In this document: positions 1 to 9,049 of the stretch, one piece after another
Layout: every line of letters starts with the position of its first letter
Position numbering within the stretch: position 1 is the stretch's first letter
Assembly: GCF_024294805.1 (NCBI RefSeq)
Contig: NZ_JANCLU010000014.1
Coordinates: 62,001-126,000, forward strand
DNA from: Alsobacter ponti
Lineage (GTDB): Bacteria > Pseudomonadota > Alphaproteobacteria > Rhizobiales > Beijerinckiaceae
Reading direction: 5' to 3'
Length of the DNA stretch: 64,000 bases
The notes under the pieces: model-generated
Told to the model about the DNA's origin: nothing
The model's database searches: none
What the model saw: the letters and a program-made list of their open reading frames with translations, nothing else
Position numbers and translations under genes: made by a program

Positions 1-876
1 ACCGCCCGACGGCAGCTCGGCACCGTCGTCGTGATGCAGGGGCGCGCCGAGTTCATCGAGAAATATTTCGAGGTGATCGCCGAGCTGCGCCGGCGCGGCT
101 TCGCCGTGGCAGCCTTCGACTGGCGCGGGCAGGGCGGGTCCGACCGGCTGCTGACCAACGCGCGCAAAGGCCATGTCGACGATTTCGAGGACTACGCGCG
201 CGACCTCGACGCGGTGATGGAGGCGGTGGTCCGGCGGCACTGCCCCCCGCCCTATTTCGCGCTGGCGCACTCGATGGGAGCGGCGGTGCTGATTCGCGCC
301 CTCCGTCGCGACCCGGAACTGTTCGCCCGTTCCGTGCTGACATCTCCGATGGTCGGCATCGCTCGCCTGCGGCGGCCGCGCGCCGCCAGGCTGCTGGCCG
401 CCACGCTGGACGTGCTCGGCTTGGGCGGGTCGTTCATCCCGGGAGGGGGCGAGACGTCCATCTCCACCCATCCTTTTGCGGGCAATCCGCTGACGCGCGA
501 TCCGGCGCGCTACGCGCGCAACGGCGCGGTGATCGAGGCCGCCCCGCATCTGGGCCTCGGCGCGCCGACCATCGGATGGGTGCATGCCGCGTTCCGGGTG
601 GTGCGGGAGTTCAATGACCCGAACTACCCGTTGCAGGTGGCGGCGCCGATGCTGGTGCTGCTGCCGGCGCAGGACCGGGTGACGCTGAGCCCCGCCGCGG
701 AGCGCTTCGGGGCGCGGCTCAAGGCGGGCAAGACGCTCGTCTTCCCCGGCGCGGAGCATGAAATCCTGATGGAGCGGGACGAGGTGCGCTCGCTGGTCTG
801 GGCGGCGTTCGACGCCTTCATCCCCGGCAGCGAGGCCGCGGCCCGCCGCGAGGACTCAGCGGTTGAGCAGCTCTAG
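1..876 (+). CDS. Alpha/beta hydrolase, lysophospholipase / monoacylglycerol lipase-like (5' end outside window)
   Basis: The reading frame is open from base 1 and reads TARRQLGTVVVMQGRAEF before the first in-frame ATG. That stretch is the normal first beta-strand of the PldB-like lysophospholipase family, so the true start lies upstream and the gene is cut by the window edge. The nucleophile elbow AHSMG is centred near base 273. The acid is probably the Asp in LLPAQDR and the catalytic His is in GAEHE near the C-terminus. The family hydrolyses acyl esters of lysophospholipids or monoacylglycerols, usually in the cytoplasm or at the membrane. The 3' end overlaps the convergent hisN by 21 bp. 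The family is clear; the substrate is not determined. Confidence 0.85.
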   Translation, partial: TARRQLGTVVVMQGRAEFIEKYFEVIAELRRRGFAVAAFDWRGQGGSDRLLTNARKGHVDDFEDYARDLDAVMEAVVRRHCPPPYFALAHSMGAAVLIRALRRDPELFARSVLTSPMVGIARLRRPRAARLLAATLDVLGLGGSFIPGGGETSISTHPFAGNPLTRDPARYARNGAVIEAAPHLGLGAPTIGWVHAAFRVVREFNDPNYPLQVAAPMLVLLPAQDRVTLSPAAERFGARLKAGKTLVFPGAEHEILMERDEVRSLVWAAFDAFIPGSEAAARREDSAVEQL

Positions 877-1641
877 CGCCTTCTCGTGCAGCCTTTTGTC
901 GCCTGCGGCGACGATCGAGCCGCCCTTGGCGGCCGGCTCGCCGGTCCACGTCGTCACCACGCCGCCCGCGCCCTCGATGATCGGCACCAGCGCGACGATG
1001 TCGTAGGGCTTCAGGTCGGTCTCGATGACGAGGTCCATGAGCCCGGCGGCGAGCATGCAATAGGCGTAGCAGTCGCACCCGAAGCGGGCGAGGCGCGTCT
1101 CGCGCTCGACGCGCTCGAACGCCTCCAGCTTCTCGCCGCGGAACATGCGCGGCGACGTACACGACAGAATGGCCTTGTCCAGCGAGTCGCACGGGCGCGT
1201 GCGCAGCTCGCGCTGCCCGCTCTGGCCCCGCCAGGTGGCGCTGCCGCCATCGCCGGTGAAGCGCTCGCGCGTGAAGGGCTGGTGCATCATGCCGAAGCAG
1301 GGATCGCCGTTGCGCAGGAGGCCGATCAGCGTGCCCCACATCGGCAGGCCCGAGATGAAGGCCTTGGTGCCGTCGATCGGGTCGAGCACCCAGACAAACT
1401 CGGCTTCCGTCCGCTCGTCGCCGTATTCCTCGCCAATGATGCCGTGCGACGGAAAGGTGCGCCGGATCATCTGGCGCATGGCCGCCTCGCCGGCCCGGTC
1501 GGCCTCGGTAACGGGGTCGAAAGGCGCGCCGGCCTGGCTCTTGTCGGCCGCCGCGATCGCGGTGCGGAAGAAGGGGAGGATCGCCGTCCCCGACACAGAG
1601 GCGAGGTCGTCCACGAAGGCGCCGAAATCAACAGCCGTCAT
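856..1641 (-). CDS. hisN: Histidinol-phosphatase, inositol monophosphatase family
   Basis: This 261-residue protein has the metal-binding motifs of the IMPase superfamily: GEE at residues 70-72, DPIDGT at 87-92, and a C-terminal block YDIVALVPIIEGAGG with the third acidic metal ligand. The segment around CDCYAYCMLAAGLMD is typical of the HisN branch, which removes phosphate from L-histidinol phosphate in the penultimate steps of histidine synthesis. Plain inositol monophosphatase activity cannot be excluded. The ATG at 1641 opens at the usual family N-terminus. No other his gene lies nearby, which is normal for hisN in alphaproteobacteria. It converges on the upstream lipase gene with a 21-bp overlap. 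Confidence 0.85.
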   Translation of the reverse strand: MTAVDFGAFVDDLASVSGTAILPFFRTAIAAADKSQAGAPFDPVTEADRAGEAAMRQMIRRTFPSHGIIGEEYGDERTEAEFVWVLDPIDGTKAFISGLPMWGTLIGLLRNGDPCFGMMHQPFTRERFTGDGGSATWRGQSGQRELRTRPCDSLDKAILSCTSPRMFRGEKLEAFERVERETRLARFGCDCYAYCMLAAGLMDLVIETDLKPYDIVALVPIIEGAGGVVTTWTGEPAAKGGSIVAAGDKRLHEKALELLNR

Positions 1642-1997
1642 TCATATCGTCCCGTGCTCGAACTGGCGGCAGGCATAAATCACGTCGGCGCGAAGGGAAA
1701 CCGGAAAGCGCGGCTTTTCACCCGAAGCGCCGACAATCCGCTTCGCCAAGCCCAAGCCCGGCAAGTTGCATGAGGGGATTGCGCGCGGCGCATGGCCGAA
1801 TCGGCCCCAGCCCCGTTGAGGGGCACGGTGGCGATTGGCCCTCCGGAACGTCTCGGCCGAACGGCCTTGCATTCCGGGCCTGGGGTTCCCATCTCCGCCG
1901 TGCGGCGCGCCAGGCGCGTCGCGAGCCCTCCTTGGGCGTTTCCTCCCTTGACTTGGCCGCCGGCTCGCGCCGGGCGGCCATTTCTTTTTCGGGCCGG
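1642..1997. other. Intergenic region, 356 bp
   Basis: This region lies upstream of hisN and downstream of the N-formylglutamate amidohydrolase gene, so it should hold the hisN promoter. I see no convincing gene: the ORFs crossing it have no recognisable family sequence or good ribosome-binding site. A small inverted repeat, GGCCGA-A-TCGGCC, lies at 1794-1806 but has no T-tract. No tRNA or repeat is visible. Confidence 0.5.
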
Positions 1998-2882
1998 CTA
2001 TTCCGCCGCGAGGCGGCCGCCGCCAGCCAATGACAGGGCTTCGCCAGCCAGGACGTCGGCGACGGCCATCATGTCGGCGGCGACGCTGTCGAATCCCGCC
2101 GTCCGCTCCAGCCGCCGCTCGTCCATATAGAGGCCCCGGTTGATCTCGATCTGCAGGGCGTGGCAGCCGTTCGCGGGGTGGCCGTAATGCTCGGTGATGA
2201 AGCCGCCCGCGTAGGGCTTGTTGCGCGTCACGCTGTAGCCGCGCGAGCGCAGCACGTGATCGACCGCGTCGGCGAACAGGCCGCTGGCGCTGGTGCCGTA
2301 GCGGTCGCCGATCACGAAGTCCGCCTTCGACTGGTCGTCGCGCTGCCCCTGGGTGGACGGCATCGAGTGGCAATCGACGAGCAGCGCGACGCCGAACTGG
2401 CGCTGCGTGCGCTGGATCAGGCGCTGCAGCGCGCGGTGATAGGGCTTGTAGAGCGCCTCGATGCGCTCCAGCGCGGCGTCGACCGGCAGGCGGCGCGCAT
2501 AGATCTCCTGCGAGTCGCCCACGACTCGGGCGATGGTGCCGAGCCCCCCGGCGACGCGCAGCGAGCGCGTGTTGGCGAAGGGCGGCAGCCGTCCCTCGAA
2601 CATGCGCGGGTCGAGCTCGTAGGGCTCGCGGTTCACGTCGAGATAGGCGCGGGGAAAGTGGGCGCGCATCAGCGGCGCGCCGCGCGCCACCACGCCGGCG
2701 AAGATCTCGTCGACCAGGAAGTCCTCGGAGCGTCGCAGCGTCAGGGCGTCGAGCCGCGAGGCCGTCAGGAAACTGCGCGGATAGACCCGCCCGGAATGGG
2801 GCGAGTTGAAAATGACCGGCGCCTCGTGAAAGGCCGGCTCGCGGGTCTCGAAAGGCGGATCGAACTCGTCGGGAAACGGCAT
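1998..2882 (-). CDS. N-formylglutamate amidohydrolase family protein
   Basis: This 294-residue protein matches the N-formylglutamate amidohydrolase family (PF05013). Visible landmarks are SPHSG at residues 27-31, LDVNREPYELDPRMF at 81-95, VDCHSMPS at 168-175, TEHYGHP at 229-235 and EINRGLYM at 245-252. The conserved His and Asp/Glu residues are expected metal and substrate ligands. The family hydrolyses N-formyl-L-glutamate to formate and glutamate in five-step histidine degradation, but many rhizobial members stand outside hut operons and may act on other N-acylated or formylated substrates. No other hut gene is present here. The ATG at 2882 gives the normal family N-terminus. Confidence 0.85.
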   Translation of the reverse strand: MPFPDEFDPPFETREPAFHEAPVIFNSPHSGRVYPRSFLTASRLDALTLRRSEDFLVDEIFAGVVARGAPLMRAHFPRAYLDVNREPYELDPRMFEGRLPPFANTRSLRVAGGLGTIARVVGDSQEIYARRLPVDAALERIEALYKPYHRALQRLIQRTQRQFGVALLVDCHSMPSTQGQRDDQSKADFVIGDRYGTSASGLFADAVDHVLRSRGYSVTRNKPYAGGFITEHYGHPANGCHALQIEINRGLYMDERRLERTAGFDSVAADMMAVADVLAGEALSLAGGGRLAAE

Positions 2883-3029
2883 TCCGGCGGTGACCTTCGG
2901 GTTGGGCGTCGAGTGTGCCTTCGGGGCGTCGCGCTGTCCACGGCTCGTCCTCGTTAACGCGCCATTGTCCCTTTCACGCCTTTTTTACTCCCGCGGGTGC
3001 ATCACATGTTCCAGTGAGTGGAGTTCCCC

Positions 3030-3410
3030 ATGGTGCCTGAACCGATGACGTCAACCCGCATCCTGCTGGCCGAGGACGACAACGACATGCGTCGCTTCCT
3101 CGTGAAGGCGCTCGAGAACGCAGGCTACCAGGTTTCCTCCTACGACAACGGCCTGTCAGCCTATCATCGGCTGCGCGAGGAGCCGTTCGAGCTTCTGCTG
3201 ACCGACATCGTGATGCCGGAGATGGACGGCATCGAACTGGCCCGCAAGGCGACCGAACTCGACCCCGACATCAAGGTGATGTTCATCACCGGTTTCGCGG
3301 CGGTGGCGCTGAACCCCGACTCGCAGGCCCCCAAGGACGCGAAGGTGCTCTCCAAGCCCTTCCATCTGCGCGACCTCGTGAACGAGGTGCAGAAGCTGCT
3401 CGCCGCCTGA
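3030..3410 (+). CDS. cpdR: Response regulator CpdR
   Basis: This is a stand-alone receiver domain of 126 residues without an output domain. It carries the acidic pair D16/D17, the phospho-acceptor D59 in LLTDIVMPEMDG, T87 and K109 in LSKP. The run ITGFAAVALNP followed by APKDAKVLSKPFHLRDLV is essentially diagnostic for CpdR. In Caulobacter and Sinorhizobium, unphosphorylated CpdR delivers substrates such as CtrA to the ClpXP protease and so controls cell-cycle progression; phosphorylation by the CckA-ChpT relay turns it off. I chose the ATG at 3030 because GGAG lies about 7 bases upstream. A GTG at 3018 and an ATG at 3045 are alternatives. Confidence 0.93.
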   Translation: MVPEPMTSTRILLAEDDNDMRRFLVKALENAGYQVSSYDNGLSAYHRLREEPFELLLTDIVMPEMDGIELARKATELDPDIKVMFITGFAAVALNPDSQAPKDAKVLSKPFHLRDLVNEVQKLLAA

Positions 3411-3534
3411 ACGGCCGACGACAGATCGACCTTTCGCCGCGCGCGAGACGCGGCTTGCCATGCCAGCGGGGAGCCGCTATATCCCCCGCACGCCGCTTCG
3501 GAGCCGCTTCGGCGGGCTCCCGGACGGGACGGAT

Positions 3535-3609
3535 GGGCGATTAGCTCAGCGGGAGAGCACACCCTTGACATGGGTGGGGTCACAGGTTCAATCCCTGTAT
3601 CGCCCACCA
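3535..3609 (+). tRNA. tRNA-Val (GAC)
   Basis: A full cloverleaf can be drawn. The acceptor stem is GGGCGAT paired with ATCGCCC, and the D-arm is GCTCAGCGGGAGAGC. The anticodon stem is CACCC/GGGTG around the loop TTGACAT, which gives anticodon GAC. The T-arm is ACAGG-TTCAATC-CCTGT. The CCA end is encoded (3607-3609). No integrase or attachment-site duplication is seen beside it. Confidence 0.96.
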
Positions 3610-3621
3610 TCCGTCCCCCTG

Positions 3622-3649
3622 GCGGGCACGTTGTGCGTCCCGCTTTTTT
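3622..3649 (+). terminator. Rho-independent terminator after tRNA-Val
   Basis: The hairpin GCGGG-(C)-ACG, loop TTGTG, CGT-CCCGC is followed directly by six T residues at 3644-3649. It starts 12 bases after the tRNA CCA end and would stop transcription before the convergent MFS gene. Confidence 0.75.
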
Positions 3650-3667
3650 CCTTACGGATCAGTGGTT

Positions 3668-4912
3668 TCAAGCCGCAGCGGCTCGCCGCGACGGGCGTGT
3701 CAGCAGCCATGTCATCACCGCGACGTTGACGAGATTCCAGGCGATGCCGTTGAGGAAGGCGGCGCGGTAGGAGCCCGTCAGGTCGAAAATGGCGCCCGAC
3801 ACCCAGCCGCCCAGCGCCATGCCGAACAGCGTCGACATCAGCACCACGCCGACCCGCGCCCCGGCCTCGGCCGGCGGGAAATACTCGCGCACGATGATGG
3901 CGTACATCGGCACGATGCCGCCCTGGAAGAGACCGAACAGGGCCGAGACGACGTAGAGCGAGGTCAGCCCGTCGGCCAACAGGTAGAGCAGCAGCGCCAC
4001 GCCTTGCAGGGCCGAGCCGGCGAGCAGCGTCACGACGCCGCCGAACCGGTCCGCCACGAAGCCGGAGCCGACGCGGCTGACGATGCCGAACGCCATCATC
4101 AGCGACAGCATCTCCGCGCCGCGCGCCACGCCGTAGCCGAGGTCGCCGCAATAGGCGACGATGTGAACCTGCGGCATCGACATGGCGACGCAGCACGACA
4201 GCCCCGCCACGAACAGCAGCGCCTGCAGCGCGGCGGGCGACAGTCCGTCGATCGAGCGGCGTCCGGCCTCACGCGCCGCCGAGGCGGCGTCGTGGCGCGG
4301 TGGGCGCCGGCGCAGGGCGAAGGCGAGCGGCAGCATGACGGCGACGCAAAAGGCGCCGATGCCCAGATGCGTCGCGCGCCAGCCGGAGGTCTCGATGAAA
4401 TGCTGCACCACCGGCGGCCAGAACGTGCCCGCGAGGTAGTTGCCGGCGGCGCAGATCGCCACCGCGATGCCGCGCCGCCGGACGAACCAGTGCGACACGT
4501 CCGCGATCAGCGGCCCGAACGTCGCCGCGCTTCCGAGCGCGCCGATCAACAGGCCCTGCGCCAGGGCGAATTGAAGCAGGCTGCCGGAGGCGGCGGCCAG
4601 CGCGTATCCGAGACCGAGGGCGACAACGCCGGCGATGACGGTGGCCATCGTGCCGAATCGGTCGGCGACGCGGCCCATCAGCACGCCGCCGAAGGCCACG
4701 CCGAGCATGGTGAGCGTGAAGGGCAGGGCCGCGCCGGCGCGGTCCGCGCCGAATTCGGCCTGCACCGCCGGCAGCGCCACTACCACCGACCACATGCCGA
4801 CGCCGCCCACCGTGCTGAGCAGCAGGGCGACGCCCAGACGCAGCCAGGCGTAGCGCGAATCGGAAAGGACTTCGGAAGCGGCCGAGGAGTGTGCTGGAAG
4901 AGAGGACGGCAA
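3668..4912 (-). CDS. MFS transporter
   Basis: This 414-residue protein has about twelve hydrophobic segments in two halves, the pattern of the major facilitator superfamily. The loop between TM2 and TM3 carries GRVADRFGTM, the usual MFS motif A-like sequence, with a weaker counterpart in the second half (SGFVADRFGGV). The layout resembles the oxalate/formate antiporter and monocarboxylate branches, but no residue fixes the substrate. It lies 76 bp downstream of the unknown EPS-locus membrane protein on the same strand. Whether it belongs to that locus is uncertain. Confidence 0.85.
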   Translation of the reverse strand: MPSSLPAHSSAASEVLSDSRYAWLRLGVALLLSTVGGVGMWSVVVALPAVQAEFGADRAGAALPFTLTMLGVAFGGVLMGRVADRFGTMATVIAGVVALGLGYALAAASGSLLQFALAQGLLIGALGSAATFGPLIADVSHWFVRRRGIAVAICAAGNYLAGTFWPPVVQHFIETSGWRATHLGIGAFCVAVMLPLAFALRRRPPRHDAASAAREAGRRSIDGLSPAALQALLFVAGLSCCVAMSMPQVHIVAYCGDLGYGVARGAEMLSLMMAFGIVSRVGSGFVADRFGGVVTLLAGSALQGVALLLYLLADGLTSLYVVSALFGLFQGGIVPMYAIIVREYFPPAEAGARVGVVLMSTLFGMALGGWVSGAIFDLTGSYRAAFLNGIAWNLVNVAVMTWLLTRPSRRAAAA

Positions 4913-4988
4913 GGGCGGGGCGCTCGGGTGTGACTGCGCGCCAGCCTAGACCATCGCGGTGAAATGCCGACTCGCTTTTTGCGCGTCG

Positions 4989-6374
4989 CTACTTGGCGGG
5001 AACCGCCTGCCAGGTTCGGCGAGCCGCCGGAAGGCGCAACCCGACGGCGAGCCCGATCCAGCCGGCGGCCCAGACCCATGCGAAGGTCCGCACCATGAAT
5101 TCCGAGTGGATCGTGGAGTGGTTGCGGAACAACAGATGCCAGCCCAGCACCACCGCCACAGAGGCGAGCAGGAAGCCGATGCGCAGCCGCGCCACGGCGG
5201 TCTCCTCCGACGGCGGCGCCGACGCCACGCGCCACAGCCCCCAGGCGAAGGCCAGCGCCGCCGCCAGCCCGCTGAGCAGCCCCAGCGTCAGGGAGCCCTG
5301 GCCGATATGGTCAGCCCGCCCCGCCATGTGGAGCACAAGGTTGACGAGCCCGTATTCACGGTCGCCGACACGCACTTCGAGCTGGTGCATGAAATTGGCC
5401 AGTACGTTCTCGCCGAACACCGCGCTCGCGACAGCGATCTTCAGCGCGAAGGTGAGGGCGATGGTCGCGCCCGCCACGAACAGGAACTCCAGGGCGCGCC
5501 GGGCCGCGCGCGGCGCGTCGTCCGGCGTCGCGACGTGCAGGCCGATCAGCCCCACGCCGGCGGCGGCCGCGAAGGGGATCTGCCCGGTCCAGAATTCCAG
5601 CGAGGTGATGAGCGCGAAAGCGAGGCTGACCCACGCGCCGAAACGGACCGTGGACCAGTCCAGCACGCGGCCGAACAGCAGCATGGCCAGCAGCGCGAAC
5701 ACCACGGGCTCGGCGAGGCCGATGGAGAGGTTCATGGAGTAGAACTCCATGCCGAAGAATCCCAGCAGCACCAGCGAAAGGATGCAGCCCGCCGCCATCC
5801 GCAGCCGCGCGGCCTCCTCCGATGGAGGCAGGCGCGAGAGACTCAGCGCGGCGGCGAGGCCGATCAGCGCCACGGCCGCGTAGTTGAGGAGCTCCAGCGC
5901 GCGCCGCAGGCCGGCGACGCCGAGCACCGGCGCGAGCGCGGCGACCGGAGCGACGAAGGCGCTGACATAGCGGTGGTAGGGCCAGCTGCGGAACTCGGAG
6001 ACGCGGCCCTCGACGACGTAGCGGTAGAGCATCTCGCAGGTGTTGGAGTCGAGCGCGCGGTCGTCGATGGCTTCCACCGGCGCGGGGGTGATCGTCTTCA
6101 GCAGGCGAGGCTGCGAATCGTTGGCCGCCATGGTGAGGATCAGGCAGTCGTTGTAGGTCAGCGAGCCGTTACGCCGGTCCGGCGTGTCAGTCGTCTGGCG
6201 GGGCAGGTCGCCGGCCGCGAAGGCCTGGGCGATCTGGCCGCGCAGCGCGGCGGTCGAGCCGCCGAATGCGGCATAGCCGCCCGCGTAGACGACGCTGAGC
6301 GTCAAGGCCGACATCAGCAGCGCCAGCAGCGCGAGCGCCGGGGTGCGGGACAGGAACGCGCGGATCAGCTTCAT
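4989..6374 (-). CDS. Polytopic membrane protein of unknown function in the EPS locus
   Basis: I do not recognise a named family. The 461-residue product starts with a membrane segment (residues about 8-32). A polar stretch follows to about residue 130, including NDCLILTMA, and is likely periplasmic. About eight to ten further hydrophobic segments come next, with HLLFRNHSTIHSEFMVR near the C-terminus. The overall shape, with one large loop after TM1 and then many helices, recalls integral-membrane glycosyltransferases or acyl/modification enzymes of polysaccharide loci, but no catalytic motif is certain. It lies 90 bp downstream of the Wzc-like kinase gene and is probably co-transcribed with it. 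ATG at 6374. Confidence 0.7.
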   Translation of the reverse strand: MKLIRAFLSRTPALALLALLMSALTLSVVYAGGYAAFGGSTAALRGQIAQAFAAGDLPRQTTDTPDRRNGSLTYNDCLILTMAANDSQPRLLKTITPAPVEAIDDRALDSNTCEMLYRYVVEGRVSEFRSWPYHRYVSAFVAPVAALAPVLGVAGLRRALELLNYAAVALIGLAAALSLSRLPPSEEAARLRMAAGCILSLVLLGFFGMEFYSMNLSIGLAEPVVFALLAMLLFGRVLDWSTVRFGAWVSLAFALITSLEFWTGQIPFAAAAGVGLIGLHVATPDDAPRAARRALEFLFVAGATIALTFALKIAVASAVFGENVLANFMHQLEVRVGDREYGLVNLVLHMAGRADHIGQGSLTLGLLSGLAAALAFAWGLWRVASAPPSEETAVARLRIGFLLASVAVVLGWHLLFRNHSTIHSEFMVRTFAWVWAAGWIGLAVGLRLPAARRTWQAVPAK

Positions 6375-6464
6375 CGTGTCTCTTCCACTCCGGACGGAGG
6401 CGAGCGCGCCGCCGCGCCCGAGTGGTCGGCACGGCGGCGGGCGGGGATACGGTGGCGGCGGCCC

Positions 6465-8738
6465 TCAGGTCGGGCCGTAGCCGTAGCGCTCCCATTTGCG
6501 GGTCTGATAGTAGAGCCCGCCGGCGCCCTCCAGCGTGCGATAGGTGGAGAAATCCACCTTGTTCAGCACGAAGCCGACGATCTTCGGGTGGACCATCTCC
6601 GCCCGCGACACGGCGCGCGACAGCACGCCTTCCGGCGTCTTGGCCCACTCGACCACGAGCACGAACTCGTCGATCAGGCGCGCGGCGGCGCGGACGTCGA
6701 CGATCGGCGCCAGCGGCGGCAGGTCGAGGATCACGTAATCGAAGTCGCGCCGCGCCTGGCGCAGCATCTCGGCCATCGGCACCGACGAGATGACCTCGTT
6801 GGTGTGCGCAATCGAGGTGCGGCTCACGGCCGGCAGGAAGCTGAGCGTCGTGGTGGCGTCGCGCCAGGCGACCTCGCCGATGCTGGCGCGGCGGGTCAGC
6901 ACTTCGAGCAGGCCGCCCTGGGCGTTCGGCGTCAGGCGCTCGGTGAGCGAGGTGGTGCGCAGGTCGGCGTCGATCAGCAGCACGCGGCTGCCGGTCTGGG
7001 CGATCAGCAGCGCCAAATTGGCCGCCACCGTCGTCTTGCCTTCGCCGGGCAGGGCGGAAATGACGCCGACGACCTGGCAACCGTCGGGCCCCTTGCTGGC
7101 CATCGAGATCTTCACCGAGCGCAGCGTCTCGGTGAACTGCGAGAATGGAGCGGTGAGCACGTAGCCGGAGGTCTGGTCCGCGGCCGCGAACAGCCGGTTG
7201 GCGTCGTCGCCGCCGCCGTGCGGCGCAGGCAGGCTGGCGAGGTCCAGCGCCGGCAAAATGCCGAGGCACTCGACACCGAGCAGCTTCTCGGCCTGGGCGG
7301 AGGTGCGCACCACCGTGTCCAGCTTCTCGCGGGCGAACGCTGCCGCCATGCCGAGGAACGCCCCGCCGAACATCGCGCCGAGCAGCACGATGGTCGTCTT
7401 CGGCCAGCTCTTGTCACGAGGCGGCAAAGCCTCGCTGATGACGCGCGCCTCGGTGATGGGAGAGGACTGCTGCTGCACGGCGCCGACGTAGCGCTGCATG
7501 TAAACGTCCAGCAGCGAGCGGTACGTGGCGGACGAGGCCTCCAGCTCGCGCAGCTTGATCTGCGCCTGGCGCGAGCCGGCGGCGTCCTGGTACATCTTGT
7601 CGAGCTGCCCGCGCAGGGCCTCCTCACGGCCGCGGGCGATCTCCCACTCGCTGCGATAGACCTGCCCGATGCGACGCAGCTCGTCCTGCATCGCCTTCTT
7701 CAGCTGCGCCATCTCGTTGCGCAGCGCGACGGCGGCCTGGTGGTTCGCGCCGTAGCGCGACGACCATTCCGCTTCGCGGCGAACGTCGTCGTCGTACTGC
7801 TGCTGCAGCTTGGTGATGACATCGTTGCGCAGAACTTCCGGCAAGGCGGCTTCCTGCATGCCGTTCTTGTTCAACTCGTCGATGCGGTCGACCTTGGCGC
7901 GGGCCGCGGCGGCGTCCGACTTCGCGATGGCGAGCTGCGCGCTGAGGTCGGCGATCTGCTGATCGGCCAGCACCTTGCCGCCGGCGTCGACGATGTTGTT
8001 CTCGGTCTTGAAGGCCTCGACCGCGCGGTCGGCGGCGGTGGACTGGGCGCGCAGTTCGCGAATGCGGTCCTCGAGCCAGGACGACGCCTTGCGCATCGTG
8101 TCGGCGCGGAAGGTCAGCTTGTCGTCGATATAGGCGTTGGCGATCGCGTTGGCGATCTGGGCCGACTTCCGCGCGCTCTCGGACGTGAAGGCGATCGAGG
8201 CGACGAAGCTGACGCCCACCCGGCGCACCTTGAGGTTGGTGTCGAACGTGTCGAGCGCCGCGAGCAGTTCGGGGCTGTCTCCGGGCTCGTGGGGCTCCAT
8301 CAGGCCGAGCAGGCTCTTGACCCCGTTTTTGATCTGGCGCCACAGGCCCGGGCCGGAGCCGATGAACTCCTCGTCCTCGGTGAGCTTGAGCTGTTCAACG
8401 ACGGCGCGCGCAATGCGCTCGGAACGGATCGTCTCGACCTGGCTTTCGACCAGTCCGGCGTCGACCAGACCCTCGGACTGCGGCATCTCGTTGGTGGGCT
8501 GCACCACTTGCACGCGGCGCGAGTCGAGAATGACCGACGCCTCGGCGGTATATTTCGGCGTGGCGAACAGAAGATAGGCGACGCCGAGCGCGAGCGAGGC
8601 GGCGATCACCATCCCGATCAGCCATTTCTGCCGGAGCAGGAGCTGAACGAGTCCGGACAGATCGAACTCGACGCCGCTCTCGTCCGGCCGTGTCTCCACG
8701 GGGCGGTTCAGGATCGATCGGTCGACGATATTATGCAT
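6465..8738 (-). CDS. Polysaccharide co-polymerase / tyrosine autokinase (Wzc/ExoP-like)
   Basis: The product (757 residues from the ATG at 8738) has the full Wzc layout. An N-terminal Wzz domain has TM1 at about 40-58 and a long periplasmic coiled-coil region (about 60-445). TM2 lies at about 448-468, followed by a cytoplasmic BY-kinase with Walker A LPGEGKTT (about 563-570), Walker A' LLIDADLR and Walker B VILDLPP (about 669-675). The C-terminal tail has a tyrosine cluster (YYQ and YGYG in the last 15 residues), the expected autophosphorylation site. Such proteins control chain length and export of Wzy-made polysaccharides. The frame continues upstream to 8849, but family alignment and length favour 8738. 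Confidence 0.92.
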   Translation of the reverse strand: MHNIVDRSILNRPVETRPDESGVEFDLSGLVQLLLRQKWLIGMVIAASLALGVAYLLFATPKYTAEASVILDSRRVQVVQPTNEMPQSEGLVDAGLVESQVETIRSERIARAVVEQLKLTEDEEFIGSGPGLWRQIKNGVKSLLGLMEPHEPGDSPELLAALDTFDTNLKVRRVGVSFVASIAFTSESARKSAQIANAIANAYIDDKLTFRADTMRKASSWLEDRIRELRAQSTAADRAVEAFKTENNIVDAGGKVLADQQIADLSAQLAIAKSDAAAARAKVDRIDELNKNGMQEAALPEVLRNDVITKLQQQYDDDVRREAEWSSRYGANHQAAVALRNEMAQLKKAMQDELRRIGQVYRSEWEIARGREEALRGQLDKMYQDAAGSRQAQIKLRELEASSATYRSLLDVYMQRYVGAVQQQSSPITEARVISEALPPRDKSWPKTTIVLLGAMFGGAFLGMAAAFAREKLDTVVRTSAQAEKLLGVECLGILPALDLASLPAPHGGGDDANRLFAAADQTSGYVLTAPFSQFTETLRSVKISMASKGPDGCQVVGVISALPGEGKTTVAANLALLIAQTGSRVLLIDADLRTTSLTERLTPNAQGGLLEVLTRRASIGEVAWRDATTTLSFLPAVSRTSIAHTNEVISSVPMAEMLRQARRDFDYVILDLPPLAPIVDVRAAARLIDEFVLVVEWAKTPEGVLSRAVSRAEMVHPKIVGFVLNKVDFSTYRTLEGAGGLYYQTRKWERYGYGPT

Positions 8739-9049
8739 GTCTCGCCCTGCTGGAGTTGCGGCGTGGATGTCGCCCCGTCCCGGCGATGCCGGGCGACGGT
8801 GCGGACGAAAAAGCCGCCGTGAGGCGACGAGCGCGCCCCGGACCCACAACGGTCAAGACGCCCGCCGCGTTCCGTCGGGTTTCGGATTCCCTGTCGCGCC
8901 AGGGCGCGGGCCCGCCAGCGGCGGGGAGGTGCGGCCGGCACTCGAACGAGTCCCGGGGCTCGCGCGTTCCCGAACCGCACGACTTCATGGCCGACCTTCG
9001 CGCCCGCGGGGTGCGGACTCGGCCGACGGGGCGGAATGTGGGGACTAAA
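8739..9049. other. Divergent intergenic region, 311 bp
   Basis: This region separates the Wzc-like gene (minus strand) from the small membrane protein gene (plus strand) and must hold promoters for both. Open frames cross it on both strands but read as low-complexity Arg/Gly/Pro sequence typical of GC-rich shadows. I see no clear -35/-10 pair or hairpin terminator. Confidence 0.45.

Noticed and set aside
3535-3609. tRNA-Val as an integration site for a genomic island
   Set aside because: No integrase, direct repeat of the tRNA 3' end, or mobility gene is found downstream; the next gene is an MFS transporter.
4959-8822. 1,287-residue plus-strand ORF across the EPS genes
   Set aside because: It is antisense to two well-supported genes (the polytopic protein and Wzc-like kinase) and has the low-complexity composition of a shadow frame.
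8690-9049. Upstream extension of the small membrane protein at 9050
   Set aside because: The added 120 residues are Arg/Gly/Pro-rich with no ribosome-binding site and overlap the start region of the divergent Wzc-like gene.
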